Assembly: GCA_030248215.1 (NCBI GenBank)
Contig: JASANG010003653.1
Coordinates: forward strand, 186,001-250,000
Reading direction: 5' to 3'
Source: Enoplolaimus lenunculus
Taxonomy: Eukaryota > Nematoda > Enoplea > Enoplida > Thoracostomopsidae
Length of the DNA: 64,000 nt
A program made the translations under genes and the position numbers. The notes beneath the pieces are model-generated. The model saw only the letters and a list, made by a program, of their open reading frames with translations. It made no database searches and had not been told where the DNA came from. How positions within the stretch are numbered: the first letter of the stretch is position 1; every line of letters starts with the position of its first letter. Shown here one piece after another: positions 52,457 to 63,851 of this stretch.

Positions 52457-54600
52457 CTTTATCGTTCTTTCATATTCCTTCCCCCCGGTTCCTTGTTTTT
52501 GGGTTAACAGTTGCAATATTGTTGTTGTTATCGTTGTTTTTGTTTTTGTTGTTGTTGGTTTCGCTCCGAATCCGAAAATTCTCGACCATAACTATCTGAC
52601 CGGTTTTCAGAAATTTATGCTAATCTTACATAATTTTAAGAAGCTTATGCAAATAAGCTTCTAATTATGCAAATTTGCTTTAGCCATCCGGCAGGGTATA
52701 CAAGCTGGTGCCGTTTCCACAGTTTATATATTCAGTTTGCATCACTTGTCTTTATATTGCCAGTATAGCACTTCAACTGTTACTGATGTCTACCGATGTT
52801 TCTTTTCTAGCTTTTTCTTGTGTTTTTTATTTTTGGTCATAGGGATAGCCAGCTTCGAGCAAAGAAGTCGGCTACGGTAAATTGTGTATTTTGCGACCTG
52901 TTTTCTAGGGTACCGGCAGCCAGAAGTGTCAGCGGGACCATGGAACGCGGCATATATTTAACGTGTTGAATTCATATCGCAACTTGTAATAGTGTTTAAT
53001 AAAAAGTGCCGGTGTTCAGTTTATGTAACCGTTTTGCGGTGTCCCGTTATTTGATTTAAGTTTTCGTTTGACTGAGATTGCTTTACCCAAGGGCTTGTTA
53101 AGTTTTGACGCGTCTAAAATTCCCCGCAGGTCGGGGTTTGTTTTGGATGATCTTACCTAGTGCGGTGTTCACGTCGTTGAAATTTTGCAATATATGATAT
53201 TCGCATACATGTCTCACAGTATCACGTTATATACCGTTCCTTGTGCACATTGAACATTTGAGAGCAGTGGTTTGTAAGCTAATGTCATATGACATTCGAG
53301 TTTTGTCTGTTGACCCGATATAAGAGCCGAATTTTAACGTGACGTCGAATCAACATGGGACAAACCGTGTACCGCCTGCCCGGTTATAACGTGAACCCTG
53401 TGTAAGCCTAATCCAAACAAAAAACAGAGTAAAATTTAAAGCTTCATCTTTTCTAGTCTACAGTCAAGCGTTCCCCCCTGATCCTTTCCAGCACCTAATC
53501 GATAAAAGATCAGAAATTCGCCTTCAATATCATCCGTTTTCGTTATTTTGATTGCTACCAGTTTCTGTTTTTCACTGTCAGTTTACATTCTGCTGGTGAC
53601 GCAATTTTAAAAATATCTGTAGTCATAAATTCAGTGAATTCCAGTCTAGATTATTTTAAAATTGGTATACCCTGAGACATGAACTGTAGTAATACATACG
53701 GACTCCAGGCAGTCTTTACAAATCTTTAAAAGTGCTTATATAGACTCGTTTCTTAAAAATTTTGCGCACTGCACATGTGGTTGCTGGTCCCTTTTAGATA
53801 TATTATTTCACGTTAAATTTGAGTGTTTGCGGATAGTGTGTGTAGGTGGCTATGCCACACTTAAACCTATTTCAAACTAAAAACTAAAACTAAAATAAAA
53901 CCCTATATCAAAACCACACTAAGGGAGTGCCTGGCTCCACCTAGTCTCTCTTAGAACTTAAGTTAGGCTTAGGCGTTGCTACAAGGCGTAGAAATTGGTA
54001 AAACTATGCTATGGCGGCTGTGTCCGCAATGTAACTTACCTGGGGCCCTGCGTTGCCATTTAGTACTTGTTGATTAGTATTGCATATAGAGTTGGTTGGA
54101 TCTGCGACTAAGGACATAGCTAGGCTATGTCAGCACCAATATGGTGCTTTGTTATATGTGTGTCTCGGGAGTATTGTTGTTGTTGTTGAAGGTACCGGAT
54201 GAGTGGCTCTGGACCTCAACCGCATTGCGGACACCCAATTGTGGGTGTCGGCAAAAATGCAAATGAGGTCGAGATGCCGAAATGGGTAGCCAGGACCGGA
54301 ATCAGTCTTGGTTTTGGAGCTAGTTAAATCGGTTGTCAAATTTTCTGCTGGTTGTTAACAGCTTCGTACGTTGTTATACCTACAGTTTTCGAGTTTTGCG
54401 TTGGTGTATTCGGGTTGAAAGCGGAAGTTCTTGGTAAGTAAGGTTGAATCGAATTCGTGTAAGAATAGTCACGGTGGCATAGAATGTGAAGGAATTGCGG
54501 CATTACGGTGTTAATCGGCAGTGCGCAAGGCGCGGAAATTACCCAGTATAGAATACTGGTGTTATGTGCTAAAGAGAAAGTTGGGGGTATTACCGGAGAA
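52457..54600. other. Long region without a recognised gene
   Basis: Contains T/G-rich runs (GTTGTTGTT) at about 52515-52560, an AATAAA followed by GTGCCGGTG at about 52998, and stretches of moderate GC that look like old mobile-element DNA. I cannot assign a family or ends. Confidence 0.35.
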
Positions 54601-54624
54601 CCTGGGAAAATAGTCTAATAAATC

Positions 54625-54760
54625 AAACGGGGTTAGATTTATTATTCTACAACGGCTTGGCCAAATATAACGGGGTTAGATTGGTCGGAAATTTGGTGTA
54701 ACTCTAACGGGGTTAGAGTACACGGTTTTACGGGGTGTAATTCTAACGGGGTTAGGATTG
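54625..54760. repeat. Cluster of TCTAACGGGGTTAGA dyads
   Basis: Four copies of ACGGGGTTAG at about 54628, 54668, 54707 and 54746, two of them extended into dyads. The best is 54702-54718, CTCTAACGGGGTTAGAG, with 7-bp arms around GGG. A fifth partial copy (TTTTACGGGGTG) is at 54727-54738. Spacing is about 40 bp. Confidence 0.75.
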
Positions 54761-56050
54761 CACGGATTCTGGAAAATAGGAAAAGTATTGGGTACGGTAC
54801 AGCCAGTGGCTGGATTAACCCAGATTCAGGCGTCGGCTTTAAGGATTCCGGCTCGGGTTGCCAGTTAAATTGCATAACCTGTAATTTGCTGGTGTTAATA
54901 TTGGATATTTGTGCTATACGGGTTTCGGGTTGGGATTTATAATAAACATTTACCGGCCACGTTTTACTAAATCAGAGCGATAAGCATACATCGAGATAAA
55001 GAACATAACAGGCGATACAGGATACCGGCTTAAGTCTAAATCACGAACTTCTCACAGTGTGCAACTCTGGGCTGCGGTTTAGCATACGTGCGAGTTAAAA
55101 TATATTTTGCACGGGTAAAGCGTGGGCCGGGTAATGAAATCTTTAGTCACTTGCGTCGCTGCTTGGCTCAGACACGAACCGATGGCGGTGGACTTTGTAA
55201 AATCCATGTGCTTTATGCAAAAGTCATTTGTAAATCCTTTCGTTGTGATATTAACAAGAACTACACAAAAAATAGTGTTATATTCAAGAAATCGTGTCTG
55301 AAATTTGAGACAATTATGTCGTAATGCAGACACAAGACATAGACTTGAACTCCAAACATTTATTTCTTGAATTTTCAGTAATTTTTTAATATAACACATT
55401 TATGTTTGAGCCATTTCAGTCAAAAGTTTCTGAGCTCCAAAGGCTATTACTGCCTGAAATACGAAACATTTATGTGTTAAAAATTTAAACAAGTAAGAGT
55501 CCTAAAATTCCAAGACAATTTGTTTTGTGTGTACGGAAGTGCAGCTACCTTTTCGTTTTAACAAAAACATATAATCGACAACAACGTGTTTACAGATTGC
55601 TGGCGCGCTTACAAACTCTCGCTACTTCTTAATAATTTAAATTTTGCTTCGCCTCCTACTTCCGTTTCAACCATAAAAATTTATTGAATAGTATTTAAAA
55701 AATATATTGTAGCATACAAAACTTTCATGATATCTTTGAACTGCAAAGAAAATTTTGTTTTGGTACATATTCATAGCATTTGACACAATCTGTAATTCAT
55801 GCGGCTACAAATAAAACATATATACTCTTTGAGCGTGGGCAGTGATTTGTCGCAATCACTGACAATTTTAGGGTTTGTATTGATCCTCGTCCACAAACTA
55901 AAAGCTAAATTTGATGTTTCTGTAGCAAATACAATTACAGCAATTCTGAAAATAATTTAATATTGTATCGCATGCAAGCTTTGTTCGACTTTTCGCTTTC
56001 CTAACTTTGGTTAATTTGAAAGCATACTAGTTTTCCACCCTCGGTTATGT
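54761..56050. other. No gene seen
   Basis: AT-rich. An AATAAA with GC-rich downstream sequence (CATTTACCGGCC) is at about 54942. An open + frame at 55088-55324 lacks supporting signals. Confidence 0.35.
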
Positions 56051-56164
56051 CTATCCGTCCTTAAATATCTCAACATCACTTGTTTCGGTCACACGTTTGT
56101 CCTGATTTGACTCTGATGATGCATAGGCAAAATGGTCTGCGTACCTGGCACGCGGTACTACCAT
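56051..56164 (-). CDS. Possible terminal exon, unknown gene
   Basis: On the minus strand a frame from ATG (56164) to TAG (56051) gives 37 residues with coding-like composition: VVPRARYADHFAYASSESN, then QDKRVTETSDVEIFKDG. The bases before the ATG end in TTTTTAAG, a weak acceptor. No upstream exon was found. It could be a C-terminal exon of a minus-strand gene or chance. Confidence 0.2.
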   Translation of the reverse strand: MVVPRARYADHFAYASSESNQDKRVTETSDVEIFKDG

Positions 56165-57059
56165 CTTAAAAACATTTTTAGCTTATATCACTTTAAGCAC
56201 TCCTTAAATTGCAGTTCAGATTGCCGAAATTTATGCAATCAAATAGCAATTATAAGTATTAATTTCAAAGCAATCGTGTTTGAATTATTTTTCCTGACTA
56301 ATACTCAATCGTTTCTTATTAATAATCAGCGTGTTCTATACTCCGATATATAGTTTCTAATTTTCTGTAAAATAAGTAAATTTGTAATGTTAATCCGAGG
56401 AAAAGGGGAGCTGATATTTATTTTGCTTCTCCAGACGATAACTCTGTGCTTCGTTTACACACCGTTACTTATTTTCAATTCATCCCAAGTTAGTTGGACC
56501 TAACAACCTTCTTTAATATATTTTTTTCTTTTGGATAGAACTGGCTTGCTGCGAAGCATTTTTGTTGATTGCCATCTCTGTTACTCTTCTTTGTAAAGTT
56601 TTGCGGGAAGTTTGAAAATGTGTTACATATTTCAGCATAGTTTAGATAATTTTTCTGCTTTGGTATCTTTTATAAACTCTTATTAGGGGTTATGGACTCT
56701 ATCCCCTGACGGGCTCTGTAAGGAATTAGGAACTTTTACTATTGATACGCCGTTATAAAATGCAAATTTTATAGAATATATTATACAAGCCAAAACATCA
56801 CACTTGACTAGTAATTCTAATCAAAATTTCAGTAGGCGATAAAACAGATATATTTGTATGTAAAAGTTTAGTTTGAAATGCGCATAAGTTCTAATTTTAG
56901 GCTTGCATCAATTGTGTAATACTGCATTTTAGGCGTGTTATCTCATTAAGCTTTGCTGATAAATTGCGAAAGGGTACCTAAAACTGTTTATAACTTGTTG
57001 CTTGAAATGTTTTCAAAATTTTAATCTGGATTTTCTGAAAGTGAACGTTGAAAATTTGT

Positions 57060-57260
57060 AAAAGCTGCAAGCTTTAAACCTTTATTTTAACTCGAGTATG
57101 TTCTTGTTGAGTGAAATTGCAGCTGCAACTTTGCAGCTGAAACTTTTGTACAAGGATGTTGCGCACAAAGCTCGCACCTGAAACTTGCAGTTGTACTTTC
57201 TGGGTGAAGTTTTTGAATCATGTTTGCTTCTGCGATTTTTGCTGCAAGAACTTTCGGCCC
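57060..57260. repeat. GCAGCTGCAA-rich patch
   Basis: Word content (GCAGCTGCAACTTTGCAGCT, CTTGCAGTTGTA) matches the inside of the TTAA-flanked element at 4199-4584. The ends are not recognisable. The open minus-strand frame across it is a by-product of the repeat. Confidence 0.45.
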
Positions 57261-57724
57261 ATGTATAGCACAGGGTCTTCCAGTTTTCAAAGGTGGAAAA
57301 CTTATGACCAGGAGTGCAGCGCAGCCACTCTTATATGACGGCTAGGAAGTCCGCTGGTTTGGTTGGAAAAATCGCAAGCATATGTTTTGCTATGAAAACT
57401 GGAAAAGTAGAAAATTCATAAACTAGGCTATTCCCTGGTTTGGTAGGCAAAATCTGCAGTGTAAAGTTTGTTTGAAAAAAGGAAAAAGTGGAAAATTGAA
57501 AATGCTTAGATTATCTCTGGGTTTTTATGAAAAATCTGAAGCATGGGTTTTGTTTGTTTCTATGCTGGAACGATGAGTACAATGACCAAATATGTATGTT
57601 GGGCGCGCCAACTTTAATAATATATACTTATCAGTTAAACAATTTCAGCAAACTTGATTTGTTTAAATAGCTGCAAATACTCCGTGAAAGAGCAGCGCGC
57701 GCATATACACTTGCTTGGTGTAAT

Positions 57725-57968
57725 CAAGAGTGGATATCGCTATTTAACAAGAGTGTGCAGCTGGACGTATTTTGTGTAGAAATGAATGTATCCGGCACGC
57801 GTTTCGTTTTTAACCACCCTCCCCCTCTTTGTTTAAAGGGGGGTACAGCCGGCACGAACCATATGGGATAGCGACCACCCTCTAAACAAGCGAGAGGAAT
57901 CGGCCAAAAACGCAACACCCGGTGGTACATTTTGTGCCATGCGAGACCGCATGAGTTGCTCACTCTTG
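57725..57968. mobile_element. CAAGAGTG-ended repeat (copy K2)
   Basis: Ends CAAGAGTGGATATCG and CACTCTTG; the interior matches 38867-39202 in block order (GTTTCGTTTTTAACC, GGGGGGTA, AAAAACGCAACACCCGG, TGTGCCATGCG). Confidence 0.5.
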
Positions 57969-58612
57969 TCATTATCCAATGTTGGTGTAATGCACAATCC
58001 ACGTTATAATGTCTACGTAGATGTAAATTTTCAATGTCCGCAACTTAACTGGGGTACAAACGGCACTGTAACTTGAAATCATGTGCAATGTAGATACTTT
58101 GCTCTATTAGTATATCTTGCTCGGAATCTGTAGAAAAGATGTCGGAACAGTTGTCACAGTCATTTTACAAAGTAGACAAATCGCAATAAAAGACGTGCAA
58201 TTCACCATTATATACCTTTTTAACGTCCCTTCCGAGGGACCACATTGGGTATCGAACACTCTATAGTGACTGATGTAAACAAAGAAAATATCTTTTTAAG
58301 GAGTTTTGTTTGTTTCAGTTGTTCTCAAATGAGTTGAGGAGACATAAAAAATTACACTAATAAAGTGAGTTTATGAGCAGAGGAGGGACAACTGAAACGA
58401 GGTAGAATTTTTTTACATCCAAGTAAACATTGTAATGTGGATGACAAGTTAACATTCAACTTTCTGCTACATGCAGCACTACGTCTGTGTGCGCAGTTAA
58501 ACATAACCAATGCGCAGTATTTAGAAATTGTTGCGATTGAGCGCGGAACATAATCTTCACAAGACACGAGAACCTTCTTGAGGTCGAGTGCTATGCTCAT
58601 CATGTTCCAGTG

Positions 58613-58855
58613 CACACAAAAAAGTATTTCTGAATTCATTCAGAAAAGTATTTTTCATTGCAAATCTGTCAATTTTTTTCTGACATTTAAGACAATTTTT
58701 CAAAAAATAACGGGAAAACGTTTATTTTCAGACTTTATTTCAAAACTTTTCTGAAATCTTTTCTATTGTAACAGAAATACTTTTCAAGTGCACCTTGCTA
58801 ATTATATTTCTTAAATGTAAAATATTTTCTTAAATATCAGAAATATTATTTTGAG
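58613..58855. mobile_element. TTTCTGAA-type MITE, inverted copy
   Basis: Inverted counterpart of 13201-13446, with CACACAAAAAAGTATTTCTG at one end and TTATTTTGAGTG at the other. Confidence 0.6.
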
Positions 58856-58973
58856 TGTGGTGATAAAAAACGATTTTTACCTCAAAGTTTCGGGTTAGAA
58901 TTTTAACTTGAAACAGGATCTATAGACGGTATTCACAAGTATAAAAAGGACAATTTTTTCGATTTTAGGTTTA

Positions 58974-58982
58974 TTATATTTA
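58974..58982 (+). promoter_or_regulatory. TATA-like box before the secreted-protein gene
   Basis: TATATTTAA about 100 bp before the ATG at 59081, a fitting distance for a short 5' UTR. In AT-rich DNA such words arise by chance. Confidence 0.25.
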
Positions 58983-59080
58983 AAGCGTGTAAATAATAGC
59001 TACCTCACATAAAAGACAACGTTGGGATTTGGTAAAATTCACTGTAAACACAGGGCTACAGAAGCTATCAATATTAAGCA

Positions 59081-60414
59081 ATGAATTCGTTAATTTGGAT
59101 AGCTTTTCTTGTTTTTGGCGTGTTTTTGACCGAGGCAGACTCAACAATAGCTGTAAGTTCAAAGTAAAAATCTAAAGAATACGCAGTGGTTTGACAATTT
59201 TTAGTATATTTTAAAAATCAAAATTTCAAACATTTCAATAATAGTTTGGCTATCCCATGTTTTGATGTGCACCGTACTAAAAGTGGTATAAGCATATTCC
59301 TAAGCTTAATCCTAACCATGAGCCTAAGCAAAACTTTAGTCTAAAGCTTGAGTGCATTGTTTTACAGTTCATGGAAAAACGGTCCGCCCGTGAAGCATAC
59401 ATGGGACGCAATCTTTAGGATTTTTCATGATTTACTAAAGTAACAATGTCAACATAAACGACTTGATATGTTTCAGTATTGCAGTTGCAATTTGTCTATG
59501 TGCTAAAATGATACATGAGATCTTGTGCAATCAATTTAACATAAAACATAAAAAATTTTGACTCTTCGGCACAATTTATAATGTTTATCAATTTTATACC
59601 AATAAATGAGTACACAAGATCTAAAACCGGTAGTTTACTGAGGTAAATAGCATCAAAAAACAAGTTGTTTGCTCTTTATTGAAACGACAAAATGATGATG
59701 TGTCTCACTATGGAATTTAAAGTTTTTTGATTTTAATAATAAGTAGCGATTAACTAAACGCTGTATAACTTATGATATTAATGAAGTCCTGTCAATTCTC
59801 AGCGCACTGGATCAGCTTATTTGATAGATTTTGAAAACTAACCAATTCTATGGAGTGGGCGATACATCTTGGGTTTGTGGTTAGAATTCAGTACAGAACA
59901 CTCAAAATGAAAATTTGTCACTGCAGTAAAGATACTGTCGAATCAAATATCGAGCTTATATTTGAACATTTGTGAGGCTAACATCAGTGTTCGCCGCTAT
60001 GAAATGAAATTTTAAAGTTTAAAAATCCATAACCGCAAATTCACAATTCCAGCATTGGACTTGCAGTCAGTCGGAATCGGAATCGAAATTCAAATTTTAT
60101 CAAAATATAATAGCAGGAACCGAAATTCCATTTGAACTCTCTCTATATATAGATATATATGTTATTTATATTTGTTTACATATAAACATGAATATATTTG
60201 AGGTTAGGATTTATTGTTTCAGGTAATCAATGACAAGGCAACACTGGATTCAATATTGAAACATATTTCACAAAACAGAGTTGTAGTTTTAGCGAAAAAT
60301 GGTCAAAATAATTTTCGCAATTGCTATCTTTCACCTCTGCAGTGTATCTATCTTTCACGACATCGAAAGCTTGTCCAGCGCATTCAAATTATCAATCAAA
60401 CTGCATATTTTTAG
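59081..60414 (+). CDS. Candidate small secreted protein, two exons
   Basis: Exon 1 (59081-59152) starts at ATG and encodes a textbook signal peptide, MNSLIWIAFLVFGVFLTEAD, ending at a strong donor (GCT|gtaagt) in phase 0. Exon 2 (60223-60414) begins after a good acceptor (ttattgtttcag), also in phase 0, and runs 63 codons to TAG. The 87-residue product has a basic, Lys/Arg/Asn-rich mature part with two cysteines (NCYL, LQCIYLSRH). A poly(A) signal follows at 60577. ILKHISQNRVVVLAK faintly recalls the first strand-helix-strand of glutaredoxin-like folds, but there is no CxxC, so I assign no function. An earlier splice in exon 2 leading to unseen exons is possible. Confidence 0.45.
59275..59405. 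repeat. CCTAAGCC-type element (L4) in the intron
   Basis: GTATAAGCATATTCCTAAGC start and GGAAAAACGGTCCGCCCGTG end, family as at 15098. Confidence 0.55.
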
Positions 60415-60576
60415 GTGTTGATCTTGAAAACTCGTTTGTTATGCATCTTCAAGAATAACTTATGTACTAACGGTACGACTATATGGGAATCTAAGAGACC
60501 ATCACAAAGGTAAACCGCCAGAATATTCGGTTGGGATGCACAAGTAGGGCTTTTGAGTACACCGTACATATATCAA

Positions 60577-60582
60577 AATAAA
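60577..60582 (+). terminator. Poly(A) signal of the secreted-protein candidate
   Basis: AATAAA 163 bp after the stop codon at 60414. Confidence 0.4.
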
Positions 60583-60611
60583 AGTTTACTATCTGTAACC
60601 CTTTCTCACAT

Positions 60612-60633
60612 TGAGTTGCCTGTAGGCAACTCA
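60612..60633. repeat. Perfect 9-bp stem hairpin
   Basis: TGAGTTGCC and GGCAACTCA around a TGTA loop, 30 bp downstream of the AATAAA at 60577. Role unknown. Confidence 0.7.
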
Positions 60634-60748
60634 GCGCAGTGTATATACGTTAAATAGTATATATCGCACCGTGTTTAACAATTGCAACACGTATACATAG
60701 TACTAAATCACCACAAGACGAGAGAGTCACCTCGGGCTCGAGCGTCAA

Positions 60749-60812
60749 GCTCCTATAGCTGAATGGTGATGGTGTACGCCTCTCACTCCAGTCACTGGAG
60801 TTCGAATCCTAG
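60749..60812 (+). repeat. tRNA-like (SINE-type) fragment
   Basis: A-box-like TATAGCTGAATGG and B-box GAGTTCGAATCC at tRNA-like spacing. The acceptor stem does not pair (GCTCCTA has no partner), so not a functional tRNA. Confidence 0.4.
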
Positions 60813-61714
60813 CATAAAAGTAGGTCTCAAGGGAAATAGAAAATATTCATGTGATAAAAGGTTAAAGTAACATTTTTATAATAAAGTTCAAGAATTTCAG
60901 CGATGTGCAGCTTTTTGGTCCGTAAACGTGGTGTAGCATACGTATGTGCATGGTGTGTGTAAAAACGCATACACACGCGTGCGCTTTTAGCGTTAGAGAA
61001 AATTAGCGTGCTTGACTCGCGAGCGAAAAGTCCGAAGTTTAATTGCTGGCGTGGCCATATGTTTATGGGAAATTAAGGGGAAAAACCGTATATATTCGCA
61101 CTACTTCGAGGGAAGGAATCGTCTCGACCGTGCAGTTCTGACACAGCTAATAGCTTAGCACATACAAGCCAGCCGCTGACGGTCATAACCCTGAATGATT
61201 TGAAAGAAATTTAGCAAAGACGCGTCAAAAATGTGTTGCAGCACGTAAACAATAAAGAATTAAGTTCCAATTTTATTTTTGGTTCAACTACTTTACCTTA
61301 ATGCGAGGCTAAGTAGGTTTAGGTTTTAAAGATCTATAATTACGTTAGTACTACAGTACAGTAAATCCTTCAAAAGTACTTCTGTAACCCTAGTTCTAAA
61401 CTGGACATCGGCTTTTACCGGAAACGGAATCGGATATCGGGTTACATCCTGCCGTCACTATACGTTTTTTACAAGAATTACGCGCAACGTATAACTGAAG
61501 ACTTACCTGTAGCGATCAGGTCTCTCAGGTTCTGCAACCTATACCAACGTGACGTGCAACAAATGTACAGCAGTTATTGTGAAAGATACATAATGTAAAC
61601 TCTTTGAAGAAAGATTTATTTGTTAATTTTATCAGGATGCAACCGCCTCTGATAAGACTACCAAAGTTTCCAGCATAATGTTTGAATTTTTGCCGAAGAC
61701 GTGTGTATATATAC
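60813..61714. other. No gene seen
   Basis: Contains alternating purine-pyrimidine sequence (GCATACACACGCGTGCGC, about 60968) and a CCGGAAACGGAATCGG patch at about 61418-61440 akin to the element that follows. Confidence 0.4.
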
Positions 61715-62112
61715 CAGGGTGCAACCGGAGTTACAATTTGCCGGAACCGGAATTTGAAAAAATTACCACAAACGGAACCGGAAAATGAAAAATACATGCC
61801 ACCAAAAATCATTTTATTTTTTATCAATATTATCGATAAAATAACTGTTGTAGGAGATAGGTATTCACTGTATCTGCTGTATTTTAGATTTTCATAATTC
61901 ACGGATGCGCAATATATACCTTCGATGGTTTATTTTCGGCGGTTATCTACTTAGGTTTGTACACTATACGAATGAAATCTATTTTATTTTTATCGTCATT
62001 TTTTAAATAAAATATCTTAATTTCCACCGACCAAAGTTTAACACCGGAACTTTTAAGTCCAGTAAAAATTTACCGGAACCGGAACCGCAACCGGAATTCC
62101 GGTTGCACCCTG
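61715..62112. mobile_element. hAT-like MITE with CCGGAACC arrays
   Basis: Inverted ends CAGGGTGCAACCGGA and TCCGGTTGCACCCTG, perfect over 15 bp, about 398 bp. Arrays of CCGGAACCGGAA sit inside both ends. The flanks are TATATAC-like on both sides, so the target duplication is ambiguous. Confidence 0.75.
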
Positions 62113-63618
62113 AATTATATACGCTGCAAAATTGCTGAAAAATTATTTACTTTCAAGTTCAAATAACAAAAATGTTAGCAAAATTTTGTTTTTCACATCA
62201 ACATATCTAATAGACTATAGAGAATTGTTAAAAAAAATGGTTCAAAGCTGTGTTGATCGTCTCCTTAAGTAGAAACAGAAGGTGGTGGAATGTGTTTTGA
62301 GCAATTTTCAACTAAGCATTTTTCGGCTGAGTTAATGCCTGGTACTCTATTATTAATGTTGCTGTTGATGCTAATTTAGTTTACATGTATGACATTTTTA
62401 TGAAGAATCGTATTAAAAGTAAACCGTGATTTTGAACATGTTTTGCGTTTTGAACAACATCTTTCAGGTTGCTTTCTTCTAAGCGGAAAAACTCTGCGTT
62501 TCGCTAAGATAACAAGCGCTTAATATTTTTGTCACGATTTCTAAATAACCATTCCAATGAAACAGATCCATACAGCAATTATTAGACAGTGTAAATGTGT
62601 AAATACTTAACTCTACGACTTCAAATCTATAGCTGTTTGCAATAAAAAATTGTTCCAAAGAAAGCTGAGTGCCAAACATTGCTTCCTGCACTCATGTAAT
62701 TAAGGGCACATTTAATAGATTTGCTCAATCATGCTTAAAACTGCGTTTCTGACAAGCTTGACGTTTTTATTTAAAATTGATTCACTCTGTCGACCGACCA
62801 CTCACTTGTGTAATCGTGTCACGTTGGGTATTCGAGTACCACGAACAAGTCATACCGGTTGTTCCACAATTTTTGTGCCGCGCGTATATCTACAGCTCTG
62901 AATATGTACCGTACAATGTGATTTTATCAGTTTTAGATAAACTTTATTTTATAAAAGAGCGATAATTGAAGTATCACTGTTATCAAACTTTACCTAGAAT
63001 TAAATAGTGTGGATTGTGTTGTGTTGCACGCAATATCACAGAACTTTGGATTGCGTTATGTTACAAACAATATCGCAAAAATTAAAAAGTATCAATAAAA
63101 CTTTACTCGCGACATTAATGCATATATTACTTATGTGCTCTGAAATATAGGTGTTCCTTGGAGTTAGCAACATAAGCGGCTGCATTATTCCAGCTTTTCA
63201 TCGGCTTTAAGTTTGAGTTTTTAACCTTCAACGATTATTGCGTGCATGCCCAATTCTAGCAAACATGAGTTTTCTGCTGCCTTTTAAAACCAACACAAAT
63301 TTCGGTTAAGCCTTCGTGCTTAAAAAGCTAAAAACGCCTTGCAAACTCAAAAAAATTGATGAACACGTGAACCTGGCGCAACGGCAACTTTTCATGATCG
63401 TTACTTTCGTAACGACATACGCTCTCATTTAGCTTGTTTTACAGAATGTTTCTTGTAGTCACAATAGCAGATGCTGCGCAATCGAAAGAAAGGTATTATT
63501 CCTGCAGGTAGTTTATCTAGCCTGCATCTATGCCATACTTCACGCAATGTTCGCAACAGTCGTATGGTAAGAGAATATATAATTCGGAGACCCAGCAGGT
63601 TTTATAAAGTGGTATCCT
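62113..63618. other. No gene seen
   Basis: AT-rich. A + frame at 62777-62965 and a - frame at 62479-62691 lack splice or homology support. Confidence 0.35.
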
Positions 63619-63851
63619 TTAGAAGTGTGTTTTAGTATTATTGAATTCCGGTTCGGAATTTGACCAATCGGAATTTTCGTCGCTATCACTTTGACCGGAG
63701 TTGCTCGATTCATCAGTTGAGTCTTCTTTCATTGCTTTGAATCGCTGTCTCAGTATACTTGCAATATTTCCGGGTTCTTGTGCAGTTGACAGTTTTCCCT
63801 GTTGTGTTGCGGTTCCAGTTGTAGTTGGCATAATTTTTCGAAGTTGAATTC
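63619..63851 (-). CDS. Probable C-terminal exon of a minus-strand gene
   Basis: On the minus strand an acceptor-like TTATTAAG at 63852 opens a frame (from 63851, or from ATG at 63831) to TAA at 63619. It encodes about 70 residues: a basic helix (NIASILRQRFKAMKE) followed by an acidic Ser/Asp/Glu tail (DSTDESSNSGQSDSDEN). The pattern recalls, weakly, the C-termini of mitochondrial fission regulator (MTFR1-like) proteins, but I cannot confirm it. The rest of the gene would lie beyond the window. Confidence 0.4.

Noticed and set aside
52840-53050. Terminal repeat of an old LTR-type element
   Set aside because: An AATAAA and moderate GC hint at it, but I found no matching second repeat, primer site or recognisable core gene nearby.
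58352-58639. 95-codon minus-strand frame
   Set aside because: Ends inside the TTTCTGAA-type MITE and has no coding-like composition or acceptor.
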